Shown here one piece after another: positions 52,245 through 60,514 of a stretch of 64,000 bases of DNA. The stretch is from Candidatus Poseidonia sp. Lineage in GTDB: Archaea; Thermoplasmatota; Poseidoniia; Poseidoniales; Poseidoniaceae. Below the pieces are notes generated by a model, which was given only the letters and a program-made list of their open reading frames with translations, was not told where the DNA came from and ran no database searches. The stretch lies in assembly GCA_030828165.1 (NCBI GenBank), contig JAURDA010000001.1, positions 39,355-103,354 of the forward strand, in the 5' to 3' direction. A program made the translations under genes and the position numbers. How positions within the stretch are numbered: the first letter of the stretch is position 1; each line of letters opens with the position of its first letter.

Positions 52245-52574
52245 CTAGAAACCAAACCAGCGAAGGAACCGCTGCATGGCCGAACGCTGAGGGAGGGTTG
52301 CAGCCCGGCCGAGGAGAACGTCCAATTCCCCGGTTTTCTCAACCTGTAACAAATCATCAAAACCGCCGACATGGTGTTGTCCAACAAAGATTTGCGGGAC
52401 GGTCCGAGCGCCACGGGTCGCCTTGGCGAAGGCTCGTTGGGTGGCGGCGTCGGACTTGAGGCGGCGCTCCTTGAACGCCACCTTCTTGCGACCGAGGAAT
52501 TGTTTGGCTTGAACGCAGGCTCCGCACCCTCTTCCGGTCCAAATCACCACCTCGACATCATCGTGTTGGACCAT
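52245..52574 (-). CDS. Glutaredoxin-like protein
   Basis: This encodes 109 residues. The start is VVIWTGRGCGACVQAKQFL, with the active-site Cys17-Gly-Ala-Cys20. RTVPQIFVGQHHVGGFDDLL carries the cis-Pro TVPQ and the GG-D glutathione-binding motif. The last ~20 residues (TLPQRSAMQRFLRWFGF) are a basic helix not found in classical glutaredoxins. It probably reduces disulfides or delivers electrons to thiol enzymes such as the peroxidase at 34392. It precedes the DUF2237 gene in the same transcript. Confidence 0.9.
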   Translation of the reverse strand: MVQHDDVEVVIWTGRGCGACVQAKQFLGRKKVAFKERRLKSDAATQRAFAKATRGARTVPQIFVGQHHVGGFDDLLQVEKTGELDVLLGRAATLPQRSAMQRFLRWFGF

Positions 52575-52667
52575 GCTTTCCGCTTCCCAGCGCGGGTTTC
52601 AAGATTGGGGTGTGATGCGCGGCCGTCGCCGTTGGGTTCATTGGGAAGAAGCGCGCCACGGGTTCCC

Positions 52668-53099
52668 ATGCTGCCCGACACCGTGCACAAACTCCCCCGT
52701 GAGGAGCGATTTGCCTACGCCCGTTTGCTTGCCTTCATGGCACGAATTGACAACGAACTGACCGTTGATGAAATGGCCATGTTTGAACAGCGATTGGGGA
52801 CGGCTTTGCTCTCCCCAAACCAACGCGAAATGATTCGTGCTGCCCTCAAAAACCCCCCTACGTTGGAAGAGTGCTTGGCCGATTTGCACGGCGAAGCCGG
52901 CCGTCTTGCCCTGCGGGACGCCGTGATGATGGCGGCCGCTGACGGAACCGTTGACGAAGATGAACGAGATGCGCTCGAAGACATCTCCGAACACCTTGGT
53001 CTGAAAGAGGAGGCCGTTGATGAGTTGCTCCGATGGACCATCAAGGGCTACAAATGGATGAAGGAAGGGTACGAACTTTTGGACACGCTTGAGGAATGA
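52668..53099 (+). CDS. TerB-like protein (first of tandem pair)
   Basis: This encodes 143 residues from the ATG at 52668. It is all helical, with two DxD-like acidic turns spaced as in TerB/DjlA-type domains: ARIDNELTVDEMAMFEQRL and MAAADGTVDEDERDALEDIS. TerB binds metal through such Asp/Glu clusters and is part of tellurite-resistance or stress-response clusters; TerB-like domains also occur in chaperones and kinases. The next gene is homologous in length and pattern. Its frame runs upstream into the glutaredoxin region but without protein-like composition. Confidence 0.72.
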   Translation: MLPDTVHKLPREERFAYARLLAFMARIDNELTVDEMAMFEQRLGTALLSPNQREMIRAALKNPPTLEECLADLHGEAGRLALRDAVMMAAADGTVDEDERDALEDISEHLGLKEEAVDELLRWTIKGYKWMKEGYELLDTLEE

Positions 53100-53103
53100 G
53101 GTC

Positions 53104-53532
53104 ATGTTCCCTGACGGGATTGGGAAACGGACGCCTCAAGAGCTCGTTCGATATGCGGAAATCCTCGTTTACATCGCTGGTGCGGACGGCGAATTGGTGC
53201 GGGAAGAAATCGCCGTCATCGAGGCGTTGATGGGACGGGCCATGATCCACCCCGAATCCAGGACGACCATTCGGGCCGGTTTCGAGCACCCCGTTCCTTT
53301 GGAACAATCCCTTGCCGATCTCGATGCCGCCTTCGTTCGGCTCATCCTGCGAGATGCCGCCTTGGTCGCTGCCGTTGACGGCGCCTACGATCGAAAGGAA
53401 ATGCGGGCGCTCAAGGCGATCGCCAAAGCCGGCGAAATCACCACCGCAGAATTGGCCGAAGTGTTGGATTGGGTGACCGAGGGTTGGCATTGGTTTGCAG
53501 GCTTCGGCAGCATCTTCCCCAAAGACCCGTGA
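53104..53532 (+). CDS. TerB-like protein (second of tandem pair)
   Basis: This encodes 142 residues from the ATG at 53104, only 4 bases after the first gene's stop; an upstream TTG would overlap it. The repeated elements match the first copy: YIAGADGELVREEIAVIEAL (compare ARIDNELTVDEMAMFEQRL), then AAVDGAYDRKEMRALKAIA (compare AAADGTVDEDERDALEDIS), and WVTEGWHWF (compare WTIKGYKWM). The pair arose by duplication. Similarity between copies is modest by eye, so the duplication is old. Likely metal- or protein-binding; function unclear. Confidence 0.7.
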   Translation: MFPDGIGKRTPQELVRYAEILVYIAGADGELVREEIAVIEALMGRAMIHPESRTTIRAGFEHPVPLEQSLADLDAAFVRLILRDAALVAAVDGAYDRKEMRALKAIAKAGEITTAELAEVLDWVTEGWHWFAGFGSIFPKDP

Positions 53533-53605
53533 AACCGACCTCAAAGGAGCCTTGTCCGAAAGGACACCTTCAAAGCGGGAAAGCCGTCCGGACGGTTTGG
53601 TGGGG

Positions 53606-55600
53606 ATGATGCAAAACGGCGTAAGTGGATGGTATGCTCGATTGGACCGATGCCTCGCTGACCGAACGCAACAAATCGATATTTGGCTCACGACGTGGGA
53701 AAAATCGCTCAAGACCTTCCAACCCATCGCCGCCCTCCTCCCTGAGGATTGGCCGACCCTGCCGGCCAACCTTTTGACCGATCCCGGTCATGTTCTGGAC
53801 CACCTTCTCGCTCGGCACGATGCCGAATCCGACGGGCGCTCTCCTCGGGGCGCACACCCAACGCCCCCCCGTTTGGCCGACGCTGTCATCGCTTCCGAAT
53901 TGCGGGAGTGTTTGGTCAACCCGACCAAGCCGGTCCAACCGTCGAGTTTCCTGATGAGCAATTTGCCCCCTGGATTCCGCCAACACGTTGAGCAGTTGAA
54001 CCTACCAAACGCCTCGCAAGAAGCGGAGGTGGACGATGAAGCCGAGATGCTGGCCGTTGACAACGGCACCCGAACCCTCAGCGGCATTCCTCTCCCCGTC
54101 GCCGATGCCGCTGCTGGCGGTGGCTTGTTCCATGCCCGATTGATTCGAATTCACGCCGATGCGCATGAAGAAGCCGCCCCGGAGGTGCAAAAGGAGGACA
54201 CGCGTCGCCTTTTCTCCAACATCCAACTGCTTGACATCGACCCGCTTGTCGTGGCGAGCACCAAAACCCGATTGCTGCTTGAGGCCATTCGGCACGAACT
54301 CGTCAGTTTCGGACCCGAGACTCCCGGAAAAATCTCGCGAAAAGAGATGGAAGCCTTGCTTGATGCCGGTGTTCAACTGGGCGACGCTCTGCAGGGCGAA
54401 TGGCCTTGGACGGCCCCCAACCTCATGTTGACCAACCCCCCGTGGTTGCGAATCAAGGACCGCTTCCGAGGCATGGAGAACGGCAGCCAACTTCGCAAGG
54501 AACTCGGCGAGCAATTGCGTACCATCAGCGACAACGGAACGCCCCGTTTTTCCACCATGCGAGGCAACGTGAACCTCTACCGACTTTTCATCGAGCGCAG
54601 TCTCCAAATTCTGAGCACCAACGGACGGTTGCGCATCGTTGCACCCGACAGTCTGCTGCGCGAACAATCCTCTCACCCTCTCCGAGAATTGCTCGTGACG
54701 CAGCATGCATGGACCCATGCTTGGGCCATTGAGGAAGCGAACCTGTTGTTCCCCGGAATGACCCAGGGCGTTGTGGTGCTCGGTATTTCCGCCAACGGCG
54801 AGCCTTGCCCACTCAATGTTCAGGGCCCGATCACCCGAGCCGACCTGAGAAAAGACGGCGAGGGGCTCTCTTCCCGCGTCCCCGTGTTTGAACTCAACCA
54901 CGAGCGCTGGCAGGCATGGTCCCGAGACACCTGGGCCGTGCCCCGCCTTCCCCGAGACCGAATGGAACGAAAATACACCCTTGAGGTCCTCGACCGACTT
55001 GCCACCTTGCCCCGACTCAGCGACGACGAGCACCCGCTCTCCACGAACGAGCGGCACGTGCGTGTTCGCGTGGGTGAAATCGACCAGACGGCTCACGCCA
55101 AAAACATCGAAACGTGGGTCAAGGGGAAGCGAAGTCGCCCCTTCATCCGAGGCGTCCACTTCTCGGAAAGCGAATCCGGCGAGGTTTTCATTCGACATCC
55201 TGCGTTCCGAACCGACATTCCGTCCCGGGCAAGCGAACGCCAGCTGGCCATGTGGATCGGCGAAGACCATCCAACCTACGGCCCGCGTTTGGCTTGTCAG
55301 GCCATCGTCAATGCTCACCAAGATCGCCGATTGCGTTGGGCCGTCATTCCCGAGGGAAGTGTCTTGGGCAACAGCGTCAACCACATTGAACTTCATGAAG
55401 AGGTTGAACAGCGTTTGACCAACGACCACCCCTCCATTGAGGACGGTCTGCAATGGCTTTGCGACCATTTGAACAATCAAGATTTGGACGAGTGGGCGAG
55501 GGCTTGGGCTGCAAACAACAACGTCAACAACTACGAACTGGAGATGCTCCCGGTTGAACTTCCGGGATTCCTTCCGCAATTCGGTAGTCTCGTTGGCTGA
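53606..55600 (+). CDS. Eco57I/TaqI-like N6-adenine DNA methyltransferase
   Basis: This encodes 664 residues from the ATG at 53606 (preceded by GGTGGGG). N-terminal GAHPTPPRLADAVI (83-96) matches motif X of gamma-class methyltransferases. Motif I reads VADAAAGGGLFHARLI (166-180) in place of the usual DPACGSG, and the following acidic strand is LLDIDPLVV. Motif IV is LTNPPWLRIK (NPPW 277-280), the N6-adenine catalytic motif. The C-terminal part (residues ~430-664) carries the target-recognition region with FIRGVHFSESESGEVFIRH. No nuclease domain and no companion nuclease gene is seen, so it is an orphan methyltransferase or part of an uncharacterised system. Confidence 0.82.
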   Translation: MMQNGVSGWYARLDRCLADRTQQIDIWLTTWEKSLKTFQPIAALLPEDWPTLPANLLTDPGHVLDHLLARHDAESDGRSPRGAHPTPPRLADAVIASELRECLVNPTKPVQPSSFLMSNLPPGFRQHVEQLNLPNASQEAEVDDEAEMLAVDNGTRTLSGIPLPVADAAAGGGLFHARLIRIHADAHEEAAPEVQKEDTRRLFSNIQLLDIDPLVVASTKTRLLLEAIRHELVSFGPETPGKISRKEMEALLDAGVQLGDALQGEWPWTAPNLMLTNPPWLRIKDRFRGMENGSQLRKELGEQLRTISDNGTPRFSTMRGNVNLYRLFIERSLQILSTNGRLRIVAPDSLLREQSSHPLRELLVTQHAWTHAWAIEEANLLFPGMTQGVVVLGISANGEPCPLNVQGPITRADLRKDGEGLSSRVPVFELNHERWQAWSRDTWAVPRLPRDRMERKYTLEVLDRLATLPRLSDDEHPLSTNERHVRVRVGEIDQTAHAKNIETWVKGKRSRPFIRGVHFSESESGEVFIRHPAFRTDIPSRASERQLAMWIGEDHPTYGPRLACQAIVNAHQDRRLRWAVIPEGSVLGNSVNHIELHEEVEQRLTNDHPSIEDGLQWLCDHLNNQDLDEWARAWAANNNVNNYELEMLPVELPGFLPQFGSLVG

Positions 55601-55649
55601 ACGGGAAAAAAGGCGTACTCGATTACCGCATGTGCGTCGTTTGGAACCG

Positions 55650-55660
55650 ATAATTTATAG
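55650..55660 (+). promoter_or_regulatory. TATA box for THEP1-like NTPase
   Basis: ATAATTTATAG lies 52-62 bases upstream of the ATG at 55712; the start site would be near 55685. TTGGAGGAC at 55694-55702 provides the RBS. Confidence 0.5.
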
Positions 55661-55711
55661 CAGAAATCCGATTGGTTAGAATCGCACGTTCAATTGGAGG
55701 ACAGGAAGAAT

Positions 55712-56293
55712 ATGGGCATTCATCCAAAGATTGGCATCACGGGGCTTCCACGGAGCGGAAAGTCGGCCGTGATGGAAAAAGTGCTCGAGATGCTCTCGGA
55801 TGAGCGCCAGCGAGAAATCGCCATGCGCGGTGGAATGAGTGAAAAACCCATCTTGGGCGGTTTGCGCACGGAGCCCCTGCTCGAGAACGGAGAACGACTT
55901 GGCTACAAGGTCATTGACATCGTTTCGGGCGAGGAGGGCGTCATCGCCCACAAAGCCATCGATTCACGCCTTCGTGTGCTCGGCTACGGCATTGACGTTG
56001 ACGAGCTCGACCGTGTGGCTCTTCCGGCCATCGACTACGCTCAACACCATTGCGAAGTTTTGGTGATCGATGAAATCGGGAAATTTTCCGTGGAGTCCGA
56101 AGCCTTCGTCCAAGCCGTACGAAGCGCCCTCGAGGTGGACATGCCGACCTTGCTAACCCTCCACAAGAAGAGTCGTCACCCCCTGCTGCAAGACATTCGA
56201 CGAAGAGACGACGGGCGCATCCTCGAAGTCACGCCTGTCAACCGGGCGTTGCTTCCTTACAAAATTCACAAATTGATGCGGGAAACCTACTAG
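55712..56293 (+). CDS. THEP1-type nucleoside-triphosphatase
   Basis: This encodes 193 residues from the ATG at 55712. Walker A is GLPRSGKS (residues 11-18) and Walker B is VLVIDEIGKF with the catalytic Glu. The remaining order of strands (TLHKKSRHPLL near 150) matches the THEP1/NTPase_1 family of archaeal and eukaryotic small P-loop NTPases that hydrolyse nucleotides such as ATP and GTP slowly. The in vivo role is unclear, perhaps nucleotide housekeeping or phosphotransfer. It is upstream of a small membrane protein gene. Confidence 0.87.
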   Translation: MGIHPKIGITGLPRSGKSAVMEKVLEMLSDERQREIAMRGGMSEKPILGGLRTEPLLENGERLGYKVIDIVSGEEGVIAHKAIDSRLRVLGYGIDVDELDRVALPAIDYAQHHCEVLVIDEIGKFSVESEAFVQAVRSALEVDMPTLLTLHKKSRHPLLQDIRRRDDGRILEVTPVNRALLPYKIHKLMRETY

Positions 56294-56345
56294 GTTCACC
56301 TCAGGTCATCGGTTCTTTCTTGATGTCCCGCCGCTTGGTCGTGTC

Positions 56346-56687
56346 ATGCATCCACCCGCCGTGGCGGTTATTCGCCTCCTCAACGGAACCGGCACGGGGT
56401 TGTTGATGGGAGCAGGGTTTGCGCTTCAAGCCGGCCGTTCCCCATCCGATCAGCCCCCGGTTCTCCTTGTTTTCCTCGGATTGGCGGGCCTCATGTTCTT
56501 GATGGCCTGGAGCATCAATCGAGGAATTGGTCCGTTGGCCGAGCGCTTTTCGTACGAATCGGAAGCCGAGATGGCCCAGCGCGTGAGCGACGAAATCAAC
56601 GAAGTCCAACGTTCGGAATCCGTGAACGCCAAGTGGGCGAGACTGGAGGCGGACGTGTTGGCCCACCACCTCGGTGAGGAAGCCTAG
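56346..56687 (+). CDS. Small two-TM membrane protein
   Basis: This encodes 113 residues. Two hydrophobic stretches (NGTGTGLLMGAGFALQAG, PPVLLVFLGLAGLMFLMAW) precede a charged cytosolic helix (FSYESEAEMAQRVSDEINEV, then SVNAKWARLEADVLAHHLG). No family recognised. It is 52 bases after the NTPase gene and may belong to its transcript. Confidence 0.6.
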   Translation: MHPPAVAVIRLLNGTGTGLLMGAGFALQAGRSPSDQPPVLLVFLGLAGLMFLMAWSINRGIGPLAERFSYESEAEMAQRVSDEINEVQRSESVNAKWARLEADVLAHHLGEEA

Positions 56688-56749
56688 GACGCCTTCCCAT
56701 CGGTGGATTGATGAGCGTTCGGCATGTCCATTGAACACGAGGCGAGAGC

Positions 56750-57133
56750 ATGAGTGACGTTCCCGAAGGATTGTACTACACCAAAGAGCACGAATGGATG
56801 CGAGTTGAAGGCGACACGGTGACCATCGGCATCACCGACCACGCTCAAGACATGCTCACCGACATCGTCTACATCGAACTGCCAGAAGCAGGCGACACCG
56901 TCGGCGACATGGGCGAGTTTGCCGTCGTGGAATCGGTAAAATCCGCTTCCCCTATTTTTGCGCCGCTCGCAGGCACCATCACCGAGGTCAACATGGATCT
57001 CGAAGATGCTCCTGATTTGATGAATTCCTCGCCTTACGGCGACGGGTGGATTGTCAAGATGACGCTTGAGAACCCGTCCGCCGTGGCCGACCTGATGGAC
57101 GCCGCCGCTTACAGAGCTGAAATCGGCGAGTGA
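56750..57133 (+). CDS. gcvH: Glycine cleavage system H protein
   Basis: This encodes 127 residues. It begins GLYYTKEHEWMRVEGDTVTI and continues GITDHAQDMLTDIVYIELPE. The lipoylation site is VESVKSAS with Lys64. The rest, PLAGTITEVN and SPYGDGWIVKM, is the standard H-protein fold. H protein carries the aminomethyl group between P, T and L proteins; P, T and L genes are not in the window, and in some archaea H-like proteins serve other lipoyl relay roles. It overlaps the RNase H gene by four bases. Confidence 0.96.
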   Translation: MSDVPEGLYYTKEHEWMRVEGDTVTIGITDHAQDMLTDIVYIELPEAGDTVGDMGEFAVVESVKSASPIFAPLAGTITEVNMDLEDAPDLMNSSPYGDGWIVKMTLENPSAVADLMDAAAYRAEIGE

Positions 57134-57678
57134 GTCGGTTGGACCAAACCCCGCACTGGACCGTCTATGTGGACGGCTCGTGCATGGGCAACCAAAACGT
57201 CGATGCAAGCACGCCAGCCTCCTGGGGCATGGTGGTCGTGGTGGGCGATTCCGGCTTGGGAAAGGGTTCGGGCGAACTTCACCATGAAGCGGCGGGGCCG
57301 GTGGTGACGGACCGAGAAGCGGACGGATTCATCGGCGCAGAGGTCGGTTCAAACAACACCGCCGAACTCAGCGGTTTTGCAGCAGCCCTCCGATGGTTGC
57401 TGGTGGAAGGCGGTGAGGAGCCGGCGATGATTCGTGCCGACTCCACCTATGCGGGGAACCTTGCCGCAGGCGTGTGGAAAGCAAAGGCAAATCGGGAACT
57501 GGTGGCGAACGTCCAAGCCTTGTGGGACGAGGTACAAGCGCTTCGTCCGTTGGCTTGGTCGCACGTAAAAGCGCATCGAGGTCACCGGTGGAACGAGCGG
57601 GCGGACCATCTTGCTGCCCGCCACATGATGGGGGAGATGCCCGAGCCCTTGACCTTCTGGAAACCCGGGCAGCGCTAA
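57130..57678 (+). CDS. Ribonuclease H, type 1
   Basis: This encodes 182 residues from a GTG at 57130, which overlaps the gcvH stop. The four-acid active site is Asp15 (WTVYVDGSC), Glu79 (NNTAELSGF), Asp104 (IRADSTYAGN) and Asp159 (NERADHLA), with His149 of KAHRG nearby. It removes RNA in RNA-DNA hybrids, e.g. primers; it could work with FEN1. The 35-residue insert between the first strand and the NNTAEL motif (GMVVVVGDSGLGKG...) is longer than in E. coli RNase HI. It is convergent with galU, ending on its stop. Confidence 0.93.
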   Translation: MSRLDQTPHWTVYVDGSCMGNQNVDASTPASWGMVVVVGDSGLGKGSGELHHEAAGPVVTDREADGFIGAEVGSNNTAELSGFAAALRWLLVEGGEEPAMIRADSTYAGNLAAGVWKAKANRELVANVQALWDEVQALRPLAWSHVKAHRGHRWNERADHLAARHMMGEMPEPLTFWKPGQR

Positions 57679-58538
57679 TCTTCGAGCCGATGGGTAAGCC
57701 ACGCGGCGAATTCCGAGGCGAGGTCGGGTCGTCGAAGGGCGTGGTCAACTTGGGCTTGCAACCACTTGACAGGTGAGCCCGAATCGTACCATTGCGTGTC
57801 GGTCAACACCTCACCAAAGAGACGCCCTTGCCCCATGAGGTGCTCCAAGAGGGCGATGCTCTGCAGGTCGCCGTGGAGTTCGTAGGTGCACCGAGCGAGG
57901 ATGGTTTTGGCGTCGGTTGGAAAGACGTACCGCCCGCACATGGCGAAGGTGCTAGGTGCAGCATCAGCCGTTGGCTTCTCAACGATGGCGGTGATGGCCT
58001 CGGCCTGCATCGCTGCGATGCCGTAGTGGTGGACTTCATCAAGACCGACGTCCATCAAGGCCACCGTGGAACCGTTGCGGTCGCCGTGAGCTTCGAGAAG
58101 GCGTTTGGAGGCGAGGGAGGGGCGGTAAGCGGTGGTCGGAGCGTGGTCGTCCATCAGGAGATTGTCGCCCAACATCACCAAAAACGGGCCGTCGATCATG
58201 TGAAGGGCGGCTTCGATGGCGTTGCCGACACCCTTCGGTTCGAGCTGGACATGGGTGTGAATCTCCATGCCGTCCGCAGCGTGAAACAACTGAACGTCCA
58301 AGTGCTCGCGCAGCGCTTGCAAGGATCTGCGATCCTCAAACATCCCGTCAAAGGACTTGGTCGGCGAAACCACCACGTGAAAGCGTTCGATCCCGGCCGC
58401 TTTGGCTTCCAGCACGAGGTGCGTCAGCAGCGGCACGTCGACGAGCGGAAGCGTTTCTTTGGGGAGAAAGGCGCTGCTGGGGAACATGCGCGTCCCCATG
58501 CCCGCGGCCACAAGCACCGCATCGCGAACCGCGCCCAT
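57675..58538 (-). CDS. galU: UTP--glucose-1-phosphate uridylyltransferase-like protein
   Basis: This encodes 287 residues from the ATG at 58538 (a longer frame begins 7 residues earlier at 58559). Signatures are AVLVAAGMGTRMFPSSAFLP KETLPLVD (nucleotide-binding loop, split here by a space), VSPTKSFDGMFEDR, QLEPKGVGNAIEAAL, MLGDNLL, GIAAMQAEAITAIVEKP and GRYVFP. This is the GalU order. It makes UDP-glucose, feeding surface polysaccharide synthesis. Other sugar-1-phosphate nucleotidyltransferases share the fold, so a different sugar is possible. Confidence 0.86.
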   Translation of the reverse strand: MGAVRDAVLVAAGMGTRMFPSSAFLPKETLPLVDVPLLTHLVLEAKAAGIERFHVVVSPTKSFDGMFEDRRSLQALREHLDVQLFHAADGMEIHTHVQLEPKGVGNAIEAALHMIDGPFLVMLGDNLLMDDHAPTTAYRPSLASKRLLEAHGDRNGSTVALMDVGLDEVHHYGIAAMQAEAITAIVEKPTADAAPSTFAMCGRYVFPTDAKTILARCTYELHGDLQSIALLEHLMGQGRLFGEVLTDTQWYDSGSPVKWLQAQVDHALRRPDLASEFAAWLTHRLED

Positions 58539-58589
58539 ACCGTGACGTAAGAGGAGCATGCTTTCAAGCGTCCCCCTCCAGCCAACCGC

Positions 58590-59009
58590 ATGGTGGAGGA
58601 GAAGCGGGTGGATGCGCTCCTCTTCGTCGCAGGACTTCTCCTCGTGGGTCAAACCTTCACCGACCTGGCCCCAAACGGTCCGTGGGATTCCGCCTCCTTC
58701 AGCCGAGGGGTTCTGGGGCTTGCCGGCATGTTGGCCCTCTACCTGGCGTGGTTCAAGCGAACCTTCGGCATCTACGGCGTGGCACCGACCGTGAACCGTT
58801 GGGCGTCGCCCTCAACCTCTTGGTTGAACGTCATCGTGTTCGGGTTGGTGTGCCTGGTGGCAACACGAGTCATTCGCCTCGTTGACGGCTCGGGTTTTTT
58901 CCCCGACCCTGCTGGCCTCCTGCTCGCGTTGGTCGGCTTTTTGGCCTTGATGAACGGCGGTTATGTCTGGCTCATCACGGCTGGGCCGCTCAACGACGAA
59001 GAGGAGTGA
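58590..59009 (+). CDS. Small four-TM membrane protein
   Basis: This encodes 139 residues with four hydrophobic segments (DALLFVAGLLLVGQTF, GVLGLAGMLALYLAWF, WLNVIVFGLVCLVATRV, GLLLALVGFLALMNGGYVWL) and an acidic C-terminus (NDEEE). The GTG/ATG choice is the ATG at 58590. No family recognised. It is divergent from galU and ends right at the stop of the HEAT-like gene. Confidence 0.6.
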   Translation: MVEEKRVDALLFVAGLLLVGQTFTDLAPNGPWDSASFSRGVLGLAGMLALYLAWFKRTFGIYGVAPTVNRWASPSTSWLNVIVFGLVCLVATRVIRLVDGSGFFPDPAGLLLALVGFLALMNGGYVWLITAGPLNDEEE

Positions 59010-59010
59010 C

Positions 59011-60474
59011 TCAACCGTCAAGCGAGTTGAGCGCGTCGTCCAAGTCGGGAAGGTTTTCGGGCGCTTCCATCGTGGATTCGTGGATTCGCCGCTCGGTGCT
59101 TTCAGGGACTTCGCCCCGTCCTTCGAGCCAGGCTTTCCACGCCTCGCAACGCTGTGAATGACGAATCTGCATCGGCTCCCACAACGGGTTCAAATCAGCG
59201 TCCGCTTCGTACAGGGCTCTGACTTGATTTGCAAAATGTTCAGGAGCGACTTCGTCCATACGCAGCAACAACTCACGCAGGCGAATCCGTACCACCTCGT
59301 CACCGTCCTGCCACAAAGCGAAAAACAGGCCGCGCTGATCTGCAGGGTCAAATTCGACGTATTCCCGAAGGTTCGGCACAAGGTTTCGACGCACGATGGG
59401 CAATGGGTGGTCCACCAGTTGCCGCAGTCGGTCGGCCCACTGTTCTTTGTCGAGGAATTTCACATCGCCGACCGTGGCGCTGGCGGCAGCCAATACGCCT
59501 TCGTCTTCGGAAGCGAGCATGTCGTCAAGGAACGGCAAGGCGTCCCAGGTCAAACGGCGAAAGAGACGAGTCAGCACATCGGCCATCGCTCGTTGCACCA
59601 AGGTCTCTTCCCGCTCGTGCAAGCGTTGGGCCAGTTGGTGACCAAAATCACGGTCCGCTTCGATGGCCTTGGCCAAACAGAGGGTGACCCGGTTCGCCAC
59701 CTCTGCAACGGGGTCGGCGGCTCGACGCAACAAAATCTCCTTGAGGCCAAGAGGCTCGATGAGCGGTGGACGTTCAAGCAAAAGACGAACCCATTCCAAG
59801 AGCAGCAGACGGCGATCGAGGTCGCCGCCCTCCAAGCGCTCCAGCAACCAGCGAGCGGCATCGACGCCGCGCTCGTGGGCAACGACGGTGCTGGTCATCC
59901 GAGGAACGACGGCGTGCGGGTTCCAATCCATGTGTTGCGGACCGGCCTCGGGTTGCGTGTGCCAGGTTCCGGGACGTTCGGCAAGCGCAATGGATTCGAC
60001 CAGGTGATAGCCTTGGTGAATCGGCTGGCCGTGAGGCACCGTGGCCAAGCCGTTGATGAGAGCGATGCTGAGCCACCATCGGTCGGTGTTCGGTGCGTGA
60101 GGGTCAAAGGCCTGCGCCAACCAATCGGTAGCGATGTGAAACAAGAGGCGGTGGGCCACATCGTCCATTCGCCGACGGAGCCACTTCTGGTGGATCTCGA
60201 AGGGGTCGTCCGTGAGGTTCATCCGATGAGGAACGATGAGGTCCACCACCGTGTTCAGGTGGCGGTCAAACATCCCCCGGTCGATGGTAAGGATTCCAAG
60301 ACCTTCCTCAAACAGCCGATGCGGCGACGTTGGGGCGAGCGCAGGAAAATCGGGGTCGCTCATGGGGGGCTCGGGCAAGGGCCAAGCCTCCGTACCCCGC
60401 TCAAGAGCCTCAACAAGGCCGGTGGCCACGCGTTCAAACGCTTCGTCTGAAATCACGGTTCGACTCTTGCTCAC
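59011..60474 (-). CDS. Helical-repeat (HEAT-like) protein
   Basis: This encodes 487 residues from a GTG at 60474, chosen because CGGAGG lies 10 bases upstream; a TTG at 60531 would overlap the TFB gene. The N-terminal ~140 residues are polar/mixed. From ~220 onward alternating amphipathic helices (DRRLLLLEWVRLLLERPPLI, VANRVTLCLAKAIEADRDFG, LVQRAMADVLTRLFRRLTWD, LRQLVDHPLPIVRRNLVPNL) look like HEAT/ARM repeats, which form protein- or nucleic-acid-binding solenoids. No catalytic motif is visible. It is immediately downstream of TFB and probably co-transcribed, suggesting a link to transcription or a cofactor role. Confidence 0.68.
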   Translation of the reverse strand: MSKSRTVISDEAFERVATGLVEALERGTEAWPLPEPPMSDPDFPALAPTSPHRLFEEGLGILTIDRGMFDRHLNTVVDLIVPHRMNLTDDPFEIHQKWLRRRMDDVAHRLLFHIATDWLAQAFDPHAPNTDRWWLSIALINGLATVPHGQPIHQGYHLVESIALAERPGTWHTQPEAGPQHMDWNPHAVVPRMTSTVVAHERGVDAARWLLERLEGGDLDRRLLLLEWVRLLLERPPLIEPLGLKEILLRRAADPVAEVANRVTLCLAKAIEADRDFGHQLAQRLHEREETLVQRAMADVLTRLFRRLTWDALPFLDDMLASEDEGVLAAASATVGDVKFLDKEQWADRLRQLVDHPLPIVRRNLVPNLREYVEFDPADQRGLFFALWQDGDEVVRIRLRELLLRMDEVAPEHFANQVRALYEADADLNPLWEPMQIRHSQRCEAWKAWLEGRGEVPESTERRIHESTMEAPENLPDLDDALNSLDG

Positions 60475-60514
60475 GCTCTCAACCTCCGGTTGTCTCGCTT
60501 TCTGGGCGAGTCCC

